Origin: Actinomycetota bacterium
GTDB taxonomy: Bacteria > Actinomycetota > Acidimicrobiia > Acidimicrobiales > Poriferisodalaceae
Assembly: GCA_014238065.1 (NCBI GenBank)
Contig: JABABU010000042.1
Span: 124,001-188,000, forward strand
Direction: 5' to 3'
DNA: 64,000 bases
Part shown: positions 1 to 9,017 of the stretch, in pieces
Numbering within the stretch: position 1 is the stretch's first letter
Layout: every line of letters begins with the position of its first letter
Program-made: the position numbers and the translations under genes
The notes under the pieces: generated by a model
What the model saw: only the letters and a program-made list of their open reading frames with translations
Told to the model about the DNA's origin: nothing
Database searches by the model: none

Positions 1-725
1 TCGACGCGTGCCGCAAGGCTGTTCGGTACGAACTGCGTGACGGAAGCGACTTCATCAAGATCATGTCGTCGGGCGGAGTTGCTTCGCCAACGGACCCGTT
101 CGACAACATCCAGTTCACCGCCGAGGAGATCCGGGCCATCACCGTCGAGACCGATCATCGGAAGACCTACACGACCGCTCACGGCTACATGCCTGATGCG
201 ATACGCCAAGCAGTTGACAACGGGGTGCTCTGCATCGAACACGGCAATGGGATCGATGCCGAGATTGCAGCGCACATGGCTGCACTCGGCGTCACGATGG
301 TGCCGACTCTCGTCACCTACAAGGCCATGCAGGAGGTCGGAGCCAAAATGGGAATGCCCCAGGTGAACCTCGACAAGAACGACGGCGTGTTTGACATGGG
401 CCGCCGATCTGTGCAGATCGCGAAGGACGCTGGGGTCGAACTCGGGTTCGGTACCGATCTGCTCGGCGAGGTTCAGCCCTGGCAAAATCAGGAGTTCGCC
501 ATCAGGGCCGAACTCGAGTCGGCCGCAGATGTCCTGCGCTCGATGTATGTCACAAACGTTCGCCTGTGCGGAATGCAAGGCCGTGTGGGCACGCTGATAC
601 CTGGAGCGCACGCCGATGTCGTCGTGTCGACCGCAGATCCACTGGAGAACTTGGCCGCTCTGGCCGAACCGGACGCGACTCTCTCAGCCATCATCCACAG
701 AGGGCACCCAGTCCGCCTGAGTTGA
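1..725 (+). CDS. Amidohydrolase family protein, C-terminal part (start outside window)
   Basis: This is the C-terminal part (about 240 residues) of a metal-dependent amidohydrolase of the imidazolonepropionase / Xaa-Pro-dipeptidase-like branch. The frame is open from base 3 and the start lies left of the window. FIKIMSSGG carries the lysine that bridges the metals in this family. TTAHGY and IEHGNG supply the two histidines of the second metal site, and GFGTDLLGE carries the catalytic aspartate. The end GTLIPGAHADVVV is the returning beta-sandwich strand typical of amidohydrolases. The substrate cannot be told: an amide, cyclic amide or dipeptide is expected. It converges with the topoisomerase operon, whose stop lies 52 bases on. 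Superfamily confident, substrate unknown. Confidence 0.85.
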   Translation, partial: DACRKAVRYELRDGSDFIKIMSSGGVASPTDPFDNIQFTAEEIRAITVETDHRKTYTTAHGYMPDAIRQAVDNGVLCIEHGNGIDAEIAAHMAALGVTMVPTLVTYKAMQEVGAKMGMPQVNLDKNDGVFDMGRRSVQIAKDAGVELGFGTDLLGEVQPWQNQEFAIRAELESAADVLRSMYVTNVRLCGMQGRVGTLIPGAHADVVVSTADPLENLAALAEPDATLSAIIHRGHPVRLS

Positions 726-776
726 TGTTGCGGGTGGTGGTGACCGGTTGGCTTCGTGGCCGGCTGGTGTCCCCGG

Positions 777-2798
777 TCAGATATCGAGGGTGTGGCCGTA
801 CGCCTGGCTGTGCTTGATGATGAAGTCGCGGCGAGGCTCCACGGCAGCGCCCATCATGGTGGTGAATGCCCTTTCGGCGGCTTTGGCATCTTCGAGCGAG
901 ATTCGACGCAACACCCTTGTGTCAGGATTCAGCGTGGTCTCGAGCAGCTCCTCGTCATCCATCTCACCAAGACCTTTGAAGCGGGTCACGCGAGGATTGC
1001 GGCCCTTTTCGAGCAGTTCATCGACCAGTTGATCCTTCTCTATGTCGGAGTACACGAACCTCTTCGTCTGACCGACGATGACGGCGTGCGTTGGCGGCTG
1101 GGCCGAATACACCCGGCCTTGGTCAAGCAATGGCCGCATGTAGTGGAAGATCAACGTGAGGATGAGGCACCTGATGTGGCTACCGTCGACGTCGGCGTCG
1201 GCCAGCAGCACGAGGCGTTCGTATCGGCTGGCTTCAAGATCGAACTCCAGACCCGATCCTCCCCCGACAGCGGTGAACAGCGCCGTCGCTTCGGCATTGT
1301 CGAGAACCGACTTGCGGGTGCTCTTGGCTGCATTCACGACTTTGCCTCGTAGAGGTAGCACTGCCTGCCAAGCCGAGTCGCGGGCACGTTTGGCCGGTCC
1401 AGCTGCAGAGTCCCCCTCGACGATCAGGAGTTCGCCACCGGGATGCAGTCGGCAGTCGGCCAGCTTTCCCGGCATGCCGCTGTTGCCGAGCGCCGCGGCT
1501 TTGCGTCTTGTCTCGAGGGCCTGTTTGGTGCTGACGCGGTTGACGATGGCGTCGGTGATCTTCTCCATGAGGGCCCTGACGTGGACCTTCGATCCCCGCT
1601 GCTTGCCCGACAACCAATCGATCAGGCCGGATTTTGCGGCCTCGTACACGATCTTTTGAATGTCGGGCGTGCCGAGCTCTCGTTTCGTCTGGCCGCGGAA
1701 CTGGGGCTCCGGGAAAGTGGTTCGCACGACGGCAACGAGACCCTCTTGAACGTCTTCCTTCTGCGCTTTGCCGTTGTCCTTGAGCTTTCGCAGCTTGCGA
1801 GGATCGGCGGTCTTCAACACGTCATTGATGGCAAATGTCAGGGCACGTTCGAACCCGGTGACATGGGTTCCGCCATCAGGAGTCGGGATCGTGTTGACGA
1901 AGCTCACGATCTTCGTTTCGTAGTCCGAGACCCAGCGCATCGCGATATCGACCTGGCACTCGCGCACAACCTCGGTGAGCTTGCCGTCGATCGGCACCTT
2001 CTCCTCGAACTTGCTGGTGCCCCCTATTCGAACAAGCCCGGTGACCTGAGAACTCTCGCCGCTCAGGAAGTCGACGTAGTCGGACAGTCCACCCTTCGAG
2101 ACGAACTCTTCGGGCGCAAGGTTGCCACTGCCGCGGCGGTCGACGAGGCGGATCTTCAGGCCTGGGACGAGGAAGCACACTTGGCCGAGACGTTCCCTGA
2201 CCTCGTCGTATTCGATTCGAGCCTCGGAGTCGAATATGTCGGTATCTGGCCAGAACCGCACGCGCGTTCCGGTGCGAGTCCGCGGGACCTTGCCGATCTT
2301 CTCGAGTTTGTGCGATGGAGTGAACCGTCCTGTTCTCGATGTCCGACCTGCGACACGCTGGTTGAATTCGAGGCGATGGGTTGCCCCGTCGCGATTGATG
2401 TCGACTTCCATACGGCTCGACAGAGCGTTCACGACCGACGCGCCGACGCCGTGGAGCCCACCGGATGCGCCGTATGCGCCGCCGCCGAACTTGCCGCCGG
2501 CGTGAAGCTCGGTGAACACGACTTCAAGGGCGGTGATCTCCCCCTCCTTCCGGTCGATCGGGATGCCGCGGCCGTTGTCGGTCACCTCATAGGAGTCATC
2601 GTTGTGGAACGTGACTTCGATGAGATCGCAATGATCGGCAGCTGCTTCGTCGACGCCGTTGTCGATGATCTCCCACAGCAAGTGCGTGAGACCGCCTGAC
2701 CCTGTCCCGCCGATGTACATGCCTGGCCGTTTGCGGACTGCGTCGAGACCTTCGAGAACTTCGATGGAGCTTGCGTCGTAGCTTTTGGTCACGCTCAT
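777..2798 (-). CDS. parE: Type IIA DNA topoisomerase subunit B (topoisomerase IV ParE-like)
   Basis: This is the ATPase and TOPRIM subunit (673 aa) of a type IIA topoisomerase. The N-terminal GHKL ATPase shows [26 protein letters not shown] and [14 protein letters not shown]. The TOPRIM part shows [14 protein letters not shown], the acidic metal site [12 protein letters not shown] and the RFKGLGEMD motif. It lacks the large insertion of enterobacterial GyrB. In the resistance region the usual GDSAGGSAK reads [10 protein letters not shown] start it at the ATG at 2798 because this gives an ATGA overlap with the subunit A stop; the frame stays open upstream but that protein is Arg-rich and out of character. 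The partner lies directly upstream, A first then B, unlike the usual gyrB-gyrA order, which with subunit A's features favours topoisomerase IV. GyrB cannot be excluded without a second pair. Confidence 0.9.
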   Translation of the reverse strand: MSVTKSYDASSIEVLEGLDAVRKRPGMYIGGTGSGGLTHLLWEIIDNGVDEAAADHCDLIEVTFHNDDSYEVTDNGRGIPIDRKEGEITALEVVFTELHAGGKFGGGAYGASGGLHGVGASVVNALSSRMEVDINRDGATHRLEFNQRVAGRTSRTGRFTPSHKLEKIGKVPRTRTGTRVRFWPDTDIFDSEARIEYDEVRERLGQVCFLVPGLKIRLVDRRGSGNLAPEEFVSKGGLSDYVDFLSGESSQVTGLVRIGGTSKFEEKVPIDGKLTEVVRECQVDIAMRWVSDYETKIVSFVNTIPTPDGGTHVTGFERALTFAINDVLKTADPRKLRKLKDNGKAQKEDVQEGLVAVVRTTFPEPQFRGQTKRELGTPDIQKIVYEAAKSGLIDWLSGKQRGSKVHVRALMEKITDAIVNRVSTKQALETRRKAAALGNSGMPGKLADCRLHPGGELLIVEGDSAAGPAKRARDSAWQAVLPLRGKVVNAAKSTRKSVLDNAEATALFTAVGGGSGLEFDLEASRYERLVLLADADVDGSHIRCLILTLIFHYMRPLLDQGRVYSAQPPTHAVIVGQTKRFVYSDIEKDQLVDELLEKGRNPRVTRFKGLGEMDDEELLETTLNPDTRVLRRISLEDAKAAERAFTTMMGAAVEPRRDFIIKHSQAYGHTLDI

Positions 2799-5227
2799 GA
2801 AAACCGGTACTCGCCGATGGCGGCGATGCTGACACCGAGATCGGTGGAGGTGCGGTCGCGCGGTGTTGTTTCGAGCAGGAGAGGCACTGGAGTCGGGTCG
2901 GTCTTCTTGACGTCGCCGGGGTCGGCGACGATGGCCGCGAGCTGTCGGTTCTTGCCCATCCATCCGTAGGCGACGGTGGTTTCGAATCCCTTGAACTTCA
3001 GGATCCGGACGCCCCCGGTGGCGCGCCCCTTGGCGGGGATCTCGGCCGTATCGGTGATCTTGGCGGTTCCCTCGTCGGTGATGGCAACCACGACGGTGCC
3101 GAACTCGACCGAGCCAGCCGCAACCACCTCCGATCCGGGCCTCAGCTTCATCCCAGCGACTCCGCCAGCACCTGCACCCTGCATACTGATCGAATCGGCA
3201 GGCGTTCGAAGTACCTGGCCATCAGAGGCAATCATGGCGAACTCACTGCCATCTGGTGCGCTGAAGGCCGACACAACACGGTCGTTGTCCTTGAGACCGA
3301 TGACGGGATTGCCGTTTCGGGTCGAGGTGACGGTGTCCGGTGCGAGTCGCTTCGCTGTCCCGCTGCGTGTGACGATGGCAACGGGTCCCTCTGGCCGGCC
3401 GGTGAGACCAACCACCCGCTCTCCCCTGCTGAGCGAGAACATTTCGGTGACTGAGGCTCCTCGGCTTCCTCTCACCATTTCGGGGATGTCCCTGACCCGG
3501 ACCGACAGCAGGCGACCGCGGTCGGTGACGGCGTAGATTGACGCGTACGAGGTGGTCTCGACGAAGCGGACCAGCACGTCGTGCCGGCCCGGTTTCGCGC
3601 TGAACTCTTCGTCTGCGGCAAGGCGTCCGAGTAGCCCCGACGTCGAGAGGGTGACGATGGTCGGTGTGTCGGCATCGGCAATGGCGTCGTCGATCGAGGT
3701 CTTCGTGGGTACCTCTTCGATGACGACGATGTCGTCAGCGTTCATGATCTTCGTGCGTCGTGGCCCGCCGAACTGTTCGGCGACCTCGGCGAGTTCACTG
3801 TTGAGGAGTGTTCGCTTTCGCTGATCGGATCCCAGAAGGGTCTCGTAGCCGGCGATCGCGTGGTGGAGTTGGTCGAGTTCGGCTCTGAGCTTCTCGACCT
3901 CGAGCGCAGTAAGTCGCCGAAGTTGCATGTCGAGGATGTGACTGGCCTGAACCTCGCTGAGACGGAGCTGGCTCATGAGTTTCGTTCTTGCTTCAGGGAC
4001 GTCCTGGCTGGCCCTGATGATGCGGATCACCTCATCGATGTTGTCGAGGGCGATGAGCAGGCCTTCGACGATGTGCGCGCGCTCGCGGGCTCGACGGAGG
4101 CGGTATTCGGTGCGACGCGTGATGACCGCCAGGCGATGGTCGATGTAGTAGCGACACAGGTCGTAGAGGCCGAGCGTTGTCGGCACACCGTCGACGAGTG
4201 CGACGTTGTTGATGCCGAAGCTTTCTTCCAGCGGCGTGAGGCGGTAAAGCTTGGCGAGAAGGGCATGCGGATTCACGCCGGCCTTGCATTCGACCACCAG
4301 GCGAAGTCCGTGGTTGCGGTCGCTCAGGTCGTTGACGGCAGCGACACCGTCGAGCTTGCCTGCCAACACCAGCTCGCGGATCTTGGCCTGAACGCGCTCT
4401 GGGCCGACCATGTACGGCAGTTCGGTGACGACGATGCCGTCGCGCCGGCTGCTGATCGATTCGATCTCGGCTCTTGCCCTCACACGAATGGTGCCCCGGC
4501 CTGTTTCGTACGCGTCGCGGAGCGCCCCGTCGTCGACGAGGATACCCCCGGTGGGAAAGTCGGGTCCTGGGACGTGGGCCATCAGCTCCTCGACGGTCGG
4601 CTTCGGCCTGCGTTTCGTGAGCACGAGCCTGATGGCATTGGCGACTTCAAGGAGGTTGTGAGGGGGCATGTTGGTGGCCATGCCGACAGCTATGCCGCTC
4701 GCGCCGTTGACGAGGAGGTTCGGCAAAAGGCCAGGTAGGCAAACTGGTTCCTGCCGTTCGCCGTCGAAATTGTCGACATAGTCGACGGTGTCTTCTTCGA
4801 TGTCGCCCACCATCGTCATCACTGCCTGCGTGAGACGAGCTTCGGTGTACCGGTATGCGGCCGGCGGGTCGTCGAGCGAGCCGAAGTTGCCCTTCGGTGC
4901 GACGAGCGGCACCGACATCGCAAACGACTGGCCCATTCGGACCATCGCCTCGTAGATCGCTCCGTCACCGTGAGGGTGATATTTGCCCATCACCTCGCCG
5001 ACGACGCCGGCGCTCTTGCGAAACGGCGTGCCAGGCCGGAGCCCGAGATCGTTCATGACGTAGAGGATTCGGCGTTGAACTGGCTTTAGCCCGTCTCGAA
5101 CGTCGGGTATGGCTCGAGCCGTCGTGACACTGAGCGCATAGGGCATGAACGAGTCACGCATCTCGCTCTCGACTGCGACATCGACAATCTCGCGCGCAAT
5201 CTGATCAGGGGCTTTCGCTTTCGCCAT
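2795..5227 (-). CDS. parC: Type IIA DNA topoisomerase subunit A (topoisomerase IV ParC-like)
   Basis: This is the DNA-cleaving subunit (810 aa). The breakage-reunion domain shows [30 protein letters not shown] and the catalytic Tyr of YRYTEARL. The C-terminal beta-pinwheel shows repeated blades such as [13 protein letters not shown] find no QRRGGKG-type GyrA box; the place where a gyrase box is expected reads [14 protein letters not shown]. That fits topoisomerase IV (decatenation) rather than gyrase (negative supercoiling). The quinolone-binding Ser (E. coli Ser83) is Gly here and Asp87 is Glu. The frame can also start at TTG 5248. I prefer ATG 5227, preceded by GGAG at a spacing of 11 bases. 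A LexA-type palindrome lies 82 bases upstream. Its stop overlaps the subunit B start by ATGA. Confidence 0.88.
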   Translation of the reverse strand: MAKAKAPDQIAREIVDVAVESEMRDSFMPYALSVTTARAIPDVRDGLKPVQRRILYVMNDLGLRPGTPFRKSAGVVGEVMGKYHPHGDGAIYEAMVRMGQSFAMSVPLVAPKGNFGSLDDPPAAYRYTEARLTQAVMTMVGDIEEDTVDYVDNFDGERQEPVCLPGLLPNLLVNGASGIAVGMATNMPPHNLLEVANAIRLVLTKRRPKPTVEELMAHVPGPDFPTGGILVDDGALRDAYETGRGTIRVRARAEIESISSRRDGIVVTELPYMVGPERVQAKIRELVLAGKLDGVAAVNDLSDRNHGLRLVVECKAGVNPHALLAKLYRLTPLEESFGINNVALVDGVPTTLGLYDLCRYYIDHRLAVITRRTEYRLRRARERAHIVEGLLIALDNIDEVIRIIRASQDVPEARTKLMSQLRLSEVQASHILDMQLRRLTALEVEKLRAELDQLHHAIAGYETLLGSDQRKRTLLNSELAEVAEQFGGPRRTKIMNADDIVVIEEVPTKTSIDDAIADADTPTIVTLSTSGLLGRLAADEEFSAKPGRHDVLVRFVETTSYASIYAVTDRGRLLSVRVRDIPEMVRGSRGASVTEMFSLSRGERVVGLTGRPEGPVAIVTRSGTAKRLAPDTVTSTRNGNPVIGLKDNDRVVSAFSAPDGSEFAMIASDGQVLRTPADSISMQGAGAGGVAGMKLRPGSEVVAAGSVEFGTVVVAITDEGTAKITDTAEIPAKGRATGGVRILKFKGFETTVAYGWMGKNRQLAAIVADPGDVKKTDPTPVPLLLETTPRDRTSTDLGVSIAAIGEYRFS

Positions 5228-5307
5228 CTGCTCGACGACTCCATCCAACGAGTACTCGTGTGAGCGAACAGCCTAGGCGCGTGGAGTCCGGGTTCCGTGG
5301 ACCTAAA

Positions 5308-5323
5308 ACGAACAGGTGTTCGT
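5308..5323 (-). promoter_or_regulatory. Candidate LexA (SOS) box upstream of the topoisomerase operon
   Basis: The site reads ACGAACAGGTGTTCGT: perfect inverted arms ACGAACA/TGTTCGT around GG. The actinobacterial LexA consensus is (T)CGAAC-N4-GTTCG(A), and this site matches all ten core positions. It lies in the 256-base gap in front of the topoisomerase operon and would be read by that operon only, since the dioxygenase on the other side ends there. No other good CGAAC-N4-GTTCG site was noticed by eye in the window, though this was not an exhaustive search. Confidence 0.6.
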
Positions 5324-5483
5324 GGATGGTTCCGGCCCGAGGAACTCCACCTCATTCGAAGGTAGAGGCTGTCGACTGTGGGCGTTGGAGAGCAGAACAG
5401 TGGCTAGTTAGAGCCGACGAGCGACCGAATCAGTCACCAGTCGCTGCCGCCTGTACCGTCGAATCGCCACAGAGACGCTTCGG

Positions 5484-6287
5484 TCACTGCGTTGCCCGAT
5501 CCCCGTCGACGTCGAGGTGGTAGGCATCCATCGGACCTCCTGCCACGTGTACCCGCTCCACGACGCGCCGGCCCTCGAAATCGAACAGAGCGTAGTGCTG
5601 TGTGCTCCGGTTGTCCCAGATGACGACGTCGCCCTCGGCCCAGCGATGCCGATAGGTGAACTCGGGCCGGCCGACGTGTCGGATCAGGAAGGGCAGCAGG
5701 GCCGAACTCTCGTCGATGGGCAGGTTCATGATCTGCCGGGTGAAGATGTCGTTCACGAAGAGAACCGGTCGACCGGTCTCAGGGTGGGCCACCACCACCG
5801 GGTGGACGGCTTTGGCGTCGGGCCCCTGGTCGTGAAGAGCTCTACGCCCATCCAAGAGGCGTTTCATACCGCCGGACAGATCCTGATAGGCCGCCGCGCA
5901 GTTCGACCATGTGGTGTCGCCCCCGGTGCCCGGTGAGGTCCGCATGACCAGCACTGCCGCGCTCGGGACAATGTCCCGGAAGGTACCGTCGGTGTGCCAC
6001 CGGTCGGCCTTGTAACCCACAGCGCTGTCGAACCGACAGACCAGAGGGTGCCCGTCCCGCTTGGGAAGGTGATCCTCGGGCACGATGGGTTCGCCCAGTA
6101 CACCCGCGAGTTGGACGTGCTCTTCGGGGGTCGGGTCGAGGCCCCGCAGCACCACCAGATGGTGATCGAGCACCGCCTGGCGAAGATCGGTTCTGGCGCC
6201 CTCGTCAGCCAGCAATTGCCCGAGGTCGGGGTCGATGACCTCGGTGCCGATACGACCGGAGACGGCGTGCATTTCCAAAGTACTCAT
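5484..6287 (-). CDS. TauD/TfdA family Fe(II)/2-oxoglutarate dioxygenase
   Basis: This 267-residue protein is of the taurine dioxygenase type, which couples 2-oxoglutarate decarboxylation to substrate hydroxylation. The iron ligands are visible: WHTDGTF gives His98 and Asp100, and STQHYALF gives the distal His231. The 2-oxoglutarate-binding Arg is one of those in GRRVVERVHV just after. I start it at ATG 6287, preceded by GGAAGGAAG. A longer in-frame start at ATG 6326 exists but lacks a ribosome site. The true substrate (sulfonate, aryloxyalkanoate, betaine or other) cannot be read from sequence, and no sulfonate transporter lies nearby. The same-strand neighbour upstream is the tandem DUF1330 protein, about 300 bases away. 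Confidence 0.88.
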   Translation of the reverse strand: MSTLEMHAVSGRIGTEVIDPDLGQLLADEGARTDLRQAVLDHHLVVLRGLDPTPEEHVQLAGVLGEPIVPEDHLPKRDGHPLVCRFDSAVGYKADRWHTDGTFRDIVPSAAVLVMRTSPGTGGDTTWSNCAAAYQDLSGGMKRLLDGRRALHDQGPDAKAVHPVVVAHPETGRPVLFVNDIFTRQIMNLPIDESSALLPFLIRHVGRPEFTYRHRWAEGDVVIWDNRSTQHYALFDFEGRRVVERVHVAGGPMDAYHLDVDGDRATQ

Positions 6288-6590
6288 GGGCTTCCTTCCG
6301 TGGCCAACTCGCGGTCGTGGGTACATCAGGTCTCGGAGATAGCCCAGCTAAGTCGTTCGAATGCCCGCGTCGGGTCACCTGCGGCGATGATAGGCAATCC
6401 GTATAAACGACGTGAGGTCAGGTCGACATGGGCCACAAGGTCCCGGTGGGTAGCTAGTTCGGTCATCGAGGCGCTCTGACTCCGAGGCGCGCTCGGTGCC
6501 GTCGTCGTCTTCGCCCATGAGCGTCCTCTTCGGCGGCCGTTTCGAAGTTGAACCGTTCGCGGCGAGCCGACATCGGGAACCATGCTCCGA

Positions 6591-7385
6591 TCAGGGGCGA
6601 GGGAATCGCTGATGCATCAGGATGAGGCGCGAGTCGCCGACGGCAGCTGTTCTGGCCGGCGCCGCGGTCTGGTAGGCCTTTGAGCCCGCCATGCGCCTGA
6701 ACTCGTCGAGCGAGGGGTAGCCGATCAGCAGCAACCGATCCCAGCGTTCTTCGACCGGGCCGATGATCGTCGCCCTTGCATCGCCGTTCCATATGACTGT
6801 GCCAGGGAAGTCGTGGTCGTTCATACCCTCGAGTCGGCTGAGGTATTCGTCGTAGGCATCCTCACCTGTCATGCCGTCGCAGGTATGGCCTTCGAGCACC
6901 GTGTCTCGGTATTGGATGAGGTTCAGCATGACGATGGGGCCTTCGTCATCGTCGCCTCCGCGCGCCCACAGCTTCATGGCATCACCGATGTGGATGTCCT
7001 CCGTGGCCAAGACGAGACGCGAATCGAGAACCGCAGCGGTCCGTGCGATCGCGGCGGCCTGGTATGCGTCTGTCGCCAGCATGTTCCTGAAGGTCGAGAC
7101 CGAGTCGTAACCCACCAACAGCACGAGATCCCACCTCTCGTCATCAGGTCCGATGAAGGTGTTCTTCGCCTCGCCCACCCAGAATGCCGTCCCGGGGAAC
7201 TCTGCCGCGAGCGCCCTCAGACGGCGCCCATACTCGGCGTAGGCCTCTTCGCCGGTCATACCGTCGCAGTCGCAGCCGTCGAGAGCGCGCTCGCGGAACC
7301 GGATGAGGTTCAACATCACGATGGGAACGGTCGGGTCAACCTGTTCCAGCAACGCCCACTGGTCGTCGGTCCGTGTCACGTACAT
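6591..7385 (-). CDS. Tandem DUF1330-like protein (two ferredoxin-fold domains)
   Basis: The 264-residue protein is an internal duplication. Each half has the same run of motifs: PIVMLNLIRFR / PIVMLNLIQYR, then CDGMTGEEAYAEY / CDGMTGEDAYDEY, FPGTAFWVGEA / FPGTVIWNGDA, then DERWDLVLLVGYDS / EERWDRLLLIGYPS and RTAAVLDSRLVL / RTAAVGDSRLIL. This is the pattern of DUF1330-like dimeric alpha/beta-barrel proteins, so the duplication probably builds the usual dimer in one chain. DUF1330 proteins have no firmly assigned reaction. The start ATG 7385 is preceded by AGGAAAG. The frame extends 16 codons upstream without support. It lies in a minus-strand run with the CoA-transferase and the dioxygenase, but the gaps of 241 and 303 bases argue against one tight operon. 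Confidence 0.8.
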   Translation of the reverse strand: MYVTRTDDQWALLEQVDPTVPIVMLNLIRFRERALDGCDCDGMTGEEAYAEYGRRLRALAAEFPGTAFWVGEAKNTFIGPDDERWDLVLLVGYDSVSTFRNMLATDAYQAAAIARTAAVLDSRLVLATEDIHIGDAMKLWARGGDDDEGPIVMLNLIQYRDTVLEGHTCDGMTGEDAYDEYLSRLEGMNDHDFPGTVIWNGDARATIIGPVEERWDRLLLIGYPSLDEFRRMAGSKAYQTAAPARTAAVGDSRLILMHQRFPRP

Positions 7386-7626
7386 GTTCACTTTCCTAGC
7401 CGTGGGACTGGTTGCCTTCCTACCACTCAACATTGCAGCTGGACCAAAGCTTCGGAGGGGCCTGTCTCCAGAGCCTTGTCAAGCACCAGTGGCTCGAATG
7501 TGTGACGCCGTCGATGTCGAACTCGCTGAAGCGACAACAGGGCATCACCGACACTCTTGATGGGCGGTAGCTGTCCGATCGCACCGCGAGCAACCCAACC
7601 CGGTGCGACGCCGCGTCGGGTGGCTG

Positions 7627-8835
7627 TCAGCTCACCACGCCAGCGGCGAAGAGACTCTCGATCGTGGCATCGTCGAGCCCGACTGCTGCCAAGATTTCGT
7701 TCGTGTGTTCGCCCGGTTCGGGGGCCGGACCCCGAACCTTCGACTCTGCAGTGTGTAGCCGGAAAGGGGATGCAACGGTGTCGAAGGACCCCGCGAGCCG
7801 ATGGTTGATCTTCTCGAAAGCACCCGTGGCCCGAACTGCCGGATCTGCCAGCACCTCGGCCGTGTTGTTGATCGGTGCCCAGGTGAGGTGATTCTCGTCA
7901 AGGATGGGGGTCCATTCGTCTCTGGTCCTCGTGGCGAAGATCTCGTCGAGTTCGGCCATCAGTTCCGTGTTGTGCTGGAACCTGCCCATCGGGGTGCCGT
8001 ACTCATGGTGATCGATGAAGTCTTCGCGGCCGATGGCGACGCAAAAGCGTTGCCATGCGTTACCGATCGGCATCGCGAACTGAACCCACCTGTCATCAGC
8101 GCACCGGAACGGTTCGATCAACGGTGTCACCGTCTCGGTCCGCTTGCGGGCATTCGCCGGCCTGCCGTCGCCCGCCGAGGTGGCGATGTCGGCGGCCATG
8201 CTCCAAACCGCTGTCCGCAACAGAGACGCTTCGACGACTTGGCCCTCACCTGTCGCGTCACGAGCCCGCAAGGCAGCAAGCACAGCACCGAACAATGCGA
8301 GCCCTGCGGTGAAGTCGCCCTGTCCCGGTCGGAATCGGGGCGGAGCACCGTCCGGCCCGAGAATCGTTCCCTGAGGCCCGCCACGAGCAAAGAAAGCCGT
8401 CGTGTCAAAACCGAGGCGTGACGTGTCTTCGCCAACCTCGCCGTACCCGCTGAAGGTCCCGACGACCAGAGTCGGCTTCACCTCGAGAAGGTCGTCGGCC
8501 GTCAGACCGAATCGCTCGCGCCGACTTGGTACGAGGTTGGTGATGACGATATCGACCGTCGCGGCTATGCGCTTGACCAATGCTGTGCCCTCGTCGCGGT
8601 CGAGATCGACGGAGATCGACTTTTTGCCACGATTGGCGAACTGAAACGGGTGGTCGGGGTTGTGCTCACCGTCGGGGACCACTGCCTGACGCAGGACACC
8701 CCTCATCGAGTCGCCACCGAGCGCTTCGACCTTGACCACTTCCGCCCCCAGGTCAGCCATCATCGCCCCGGCGGACGGCGCGGCTGCCCAGTTCGCCAAT
8801 TCGAGAACGCGGATGTCGTGCAGCGGTGCGATCAC
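7627..8835 (-). CDS. Class III CoA-transferase (CaiB/BaiF family)
   Basis: This 402-residue enzyme moves CoA between carboxylic acids. N-terminal motifs are IRVLELANWAAAP and GAEVVKVEALGGDSMRG; FANRGKKSISVDL is the CoA-binding stretch. GQGDFTAGLALFGAVLAAL carries the conserved Asp expected to form the acyl-enzyme anhydride, followed by GEGQVVEASLL. The C-terminal part (NTAEVLADPAVRATGAF) is also typical. I choose GTG 8835 because a TATGAT hexamer at 8867-8872 looks like the promoter and overlaps the alternative ATG at 8871. The GTG gives the family's usual length, but GGGGA sits only 3 bases before it. A start at 8871 would add 12 residues. Substrate unknown. Confidence 0.87.
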   Translation of the reverse strand: MIAPLHDIRVLELANWAAAPSAGAMMADLGAEVVKVEALGGDSMRGVLRQAVVPDGEHNPDHPFQFANRGKKSISVDLDRDEGTALVKRIAATVDIVITNLVPSRRERFGLTADDLLEVKPTLVVGTFSGYGEVGEDTSRLGFDTTAFFARGGPQGTILGPDGAPPRFRPGQGDFTAGLALFGAVLAALRARDATGEGQVVEASLLRTAVWSMAADIATSAGDGRPANARKRTETVTPLIEPFRCADDRWVQFAMPIGNAWQRFCVAIGREDFIDHHEYGTPMGRFQHNTELMAELDEIFATRTRDEWTPILDENHLTWAPINNTAEVLADPAVRATGAFEKINHRLAGSFDTVASPFRLHTAESKVRGPAPEPGEHTNEILAAVGLDDATIESLFAAGVVS

Positions 8836-8866
8836 GAGTCCCCCATTTCGCCATACTCGCTGAGTA

Positions 8867-8872
8867 ATCATA
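8867..8872 (-). promoter_or_regulatory. -10 hexamer TATGAT before the CoA-transferase
   Basis: TATGAT on the minus strand is close to the sigma-70/SigA consensus and sits 31 bases before GTG 8835. I see no convincing -35. It is the only strong hexamer in the divergent gap between the CoA-transferase and the RGG-repeat protein. Confidence 0.4.
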
Positions 8873-9017
8873 GGTCCCAGCTCGTCCTCGACTCGAACCA
8901 GATCGACGCGACCGCGGAGGAACTCCGGCGGACCTGCTGGACGGGTCTGTATCCTTCGGAGTCGGTCTGTGCCCTCATCTGCGCCGACTATCCACGCCCA
9001 CATTTCGGGAGTTCGCC

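Noticed and set aside
1443-2699. Long open frame (418 codons) on the plus strand
   Set aside because: It lies fully antisense to the topoisomerase subunit B gene, which has clear motifs. Long antisense frames are expected in GC-rich DNA.
6326-6466. Possible 46-residue gene upstream of the dioxygenase
   Set aside because: Its stop makes TGATG with an in-frame ATG of the dioxygenase, which is tempting, but it has no ribosome site, mixed codon use and no recognisable fold. The dioxygenase has a better start at 6287.
7590-7625. Weak stem-loop downstream of the tandem DUF1330 region
   Set aside because: Short imperfect arms (ACCCG/CGGGT), no T-run; not enough for a terminator.
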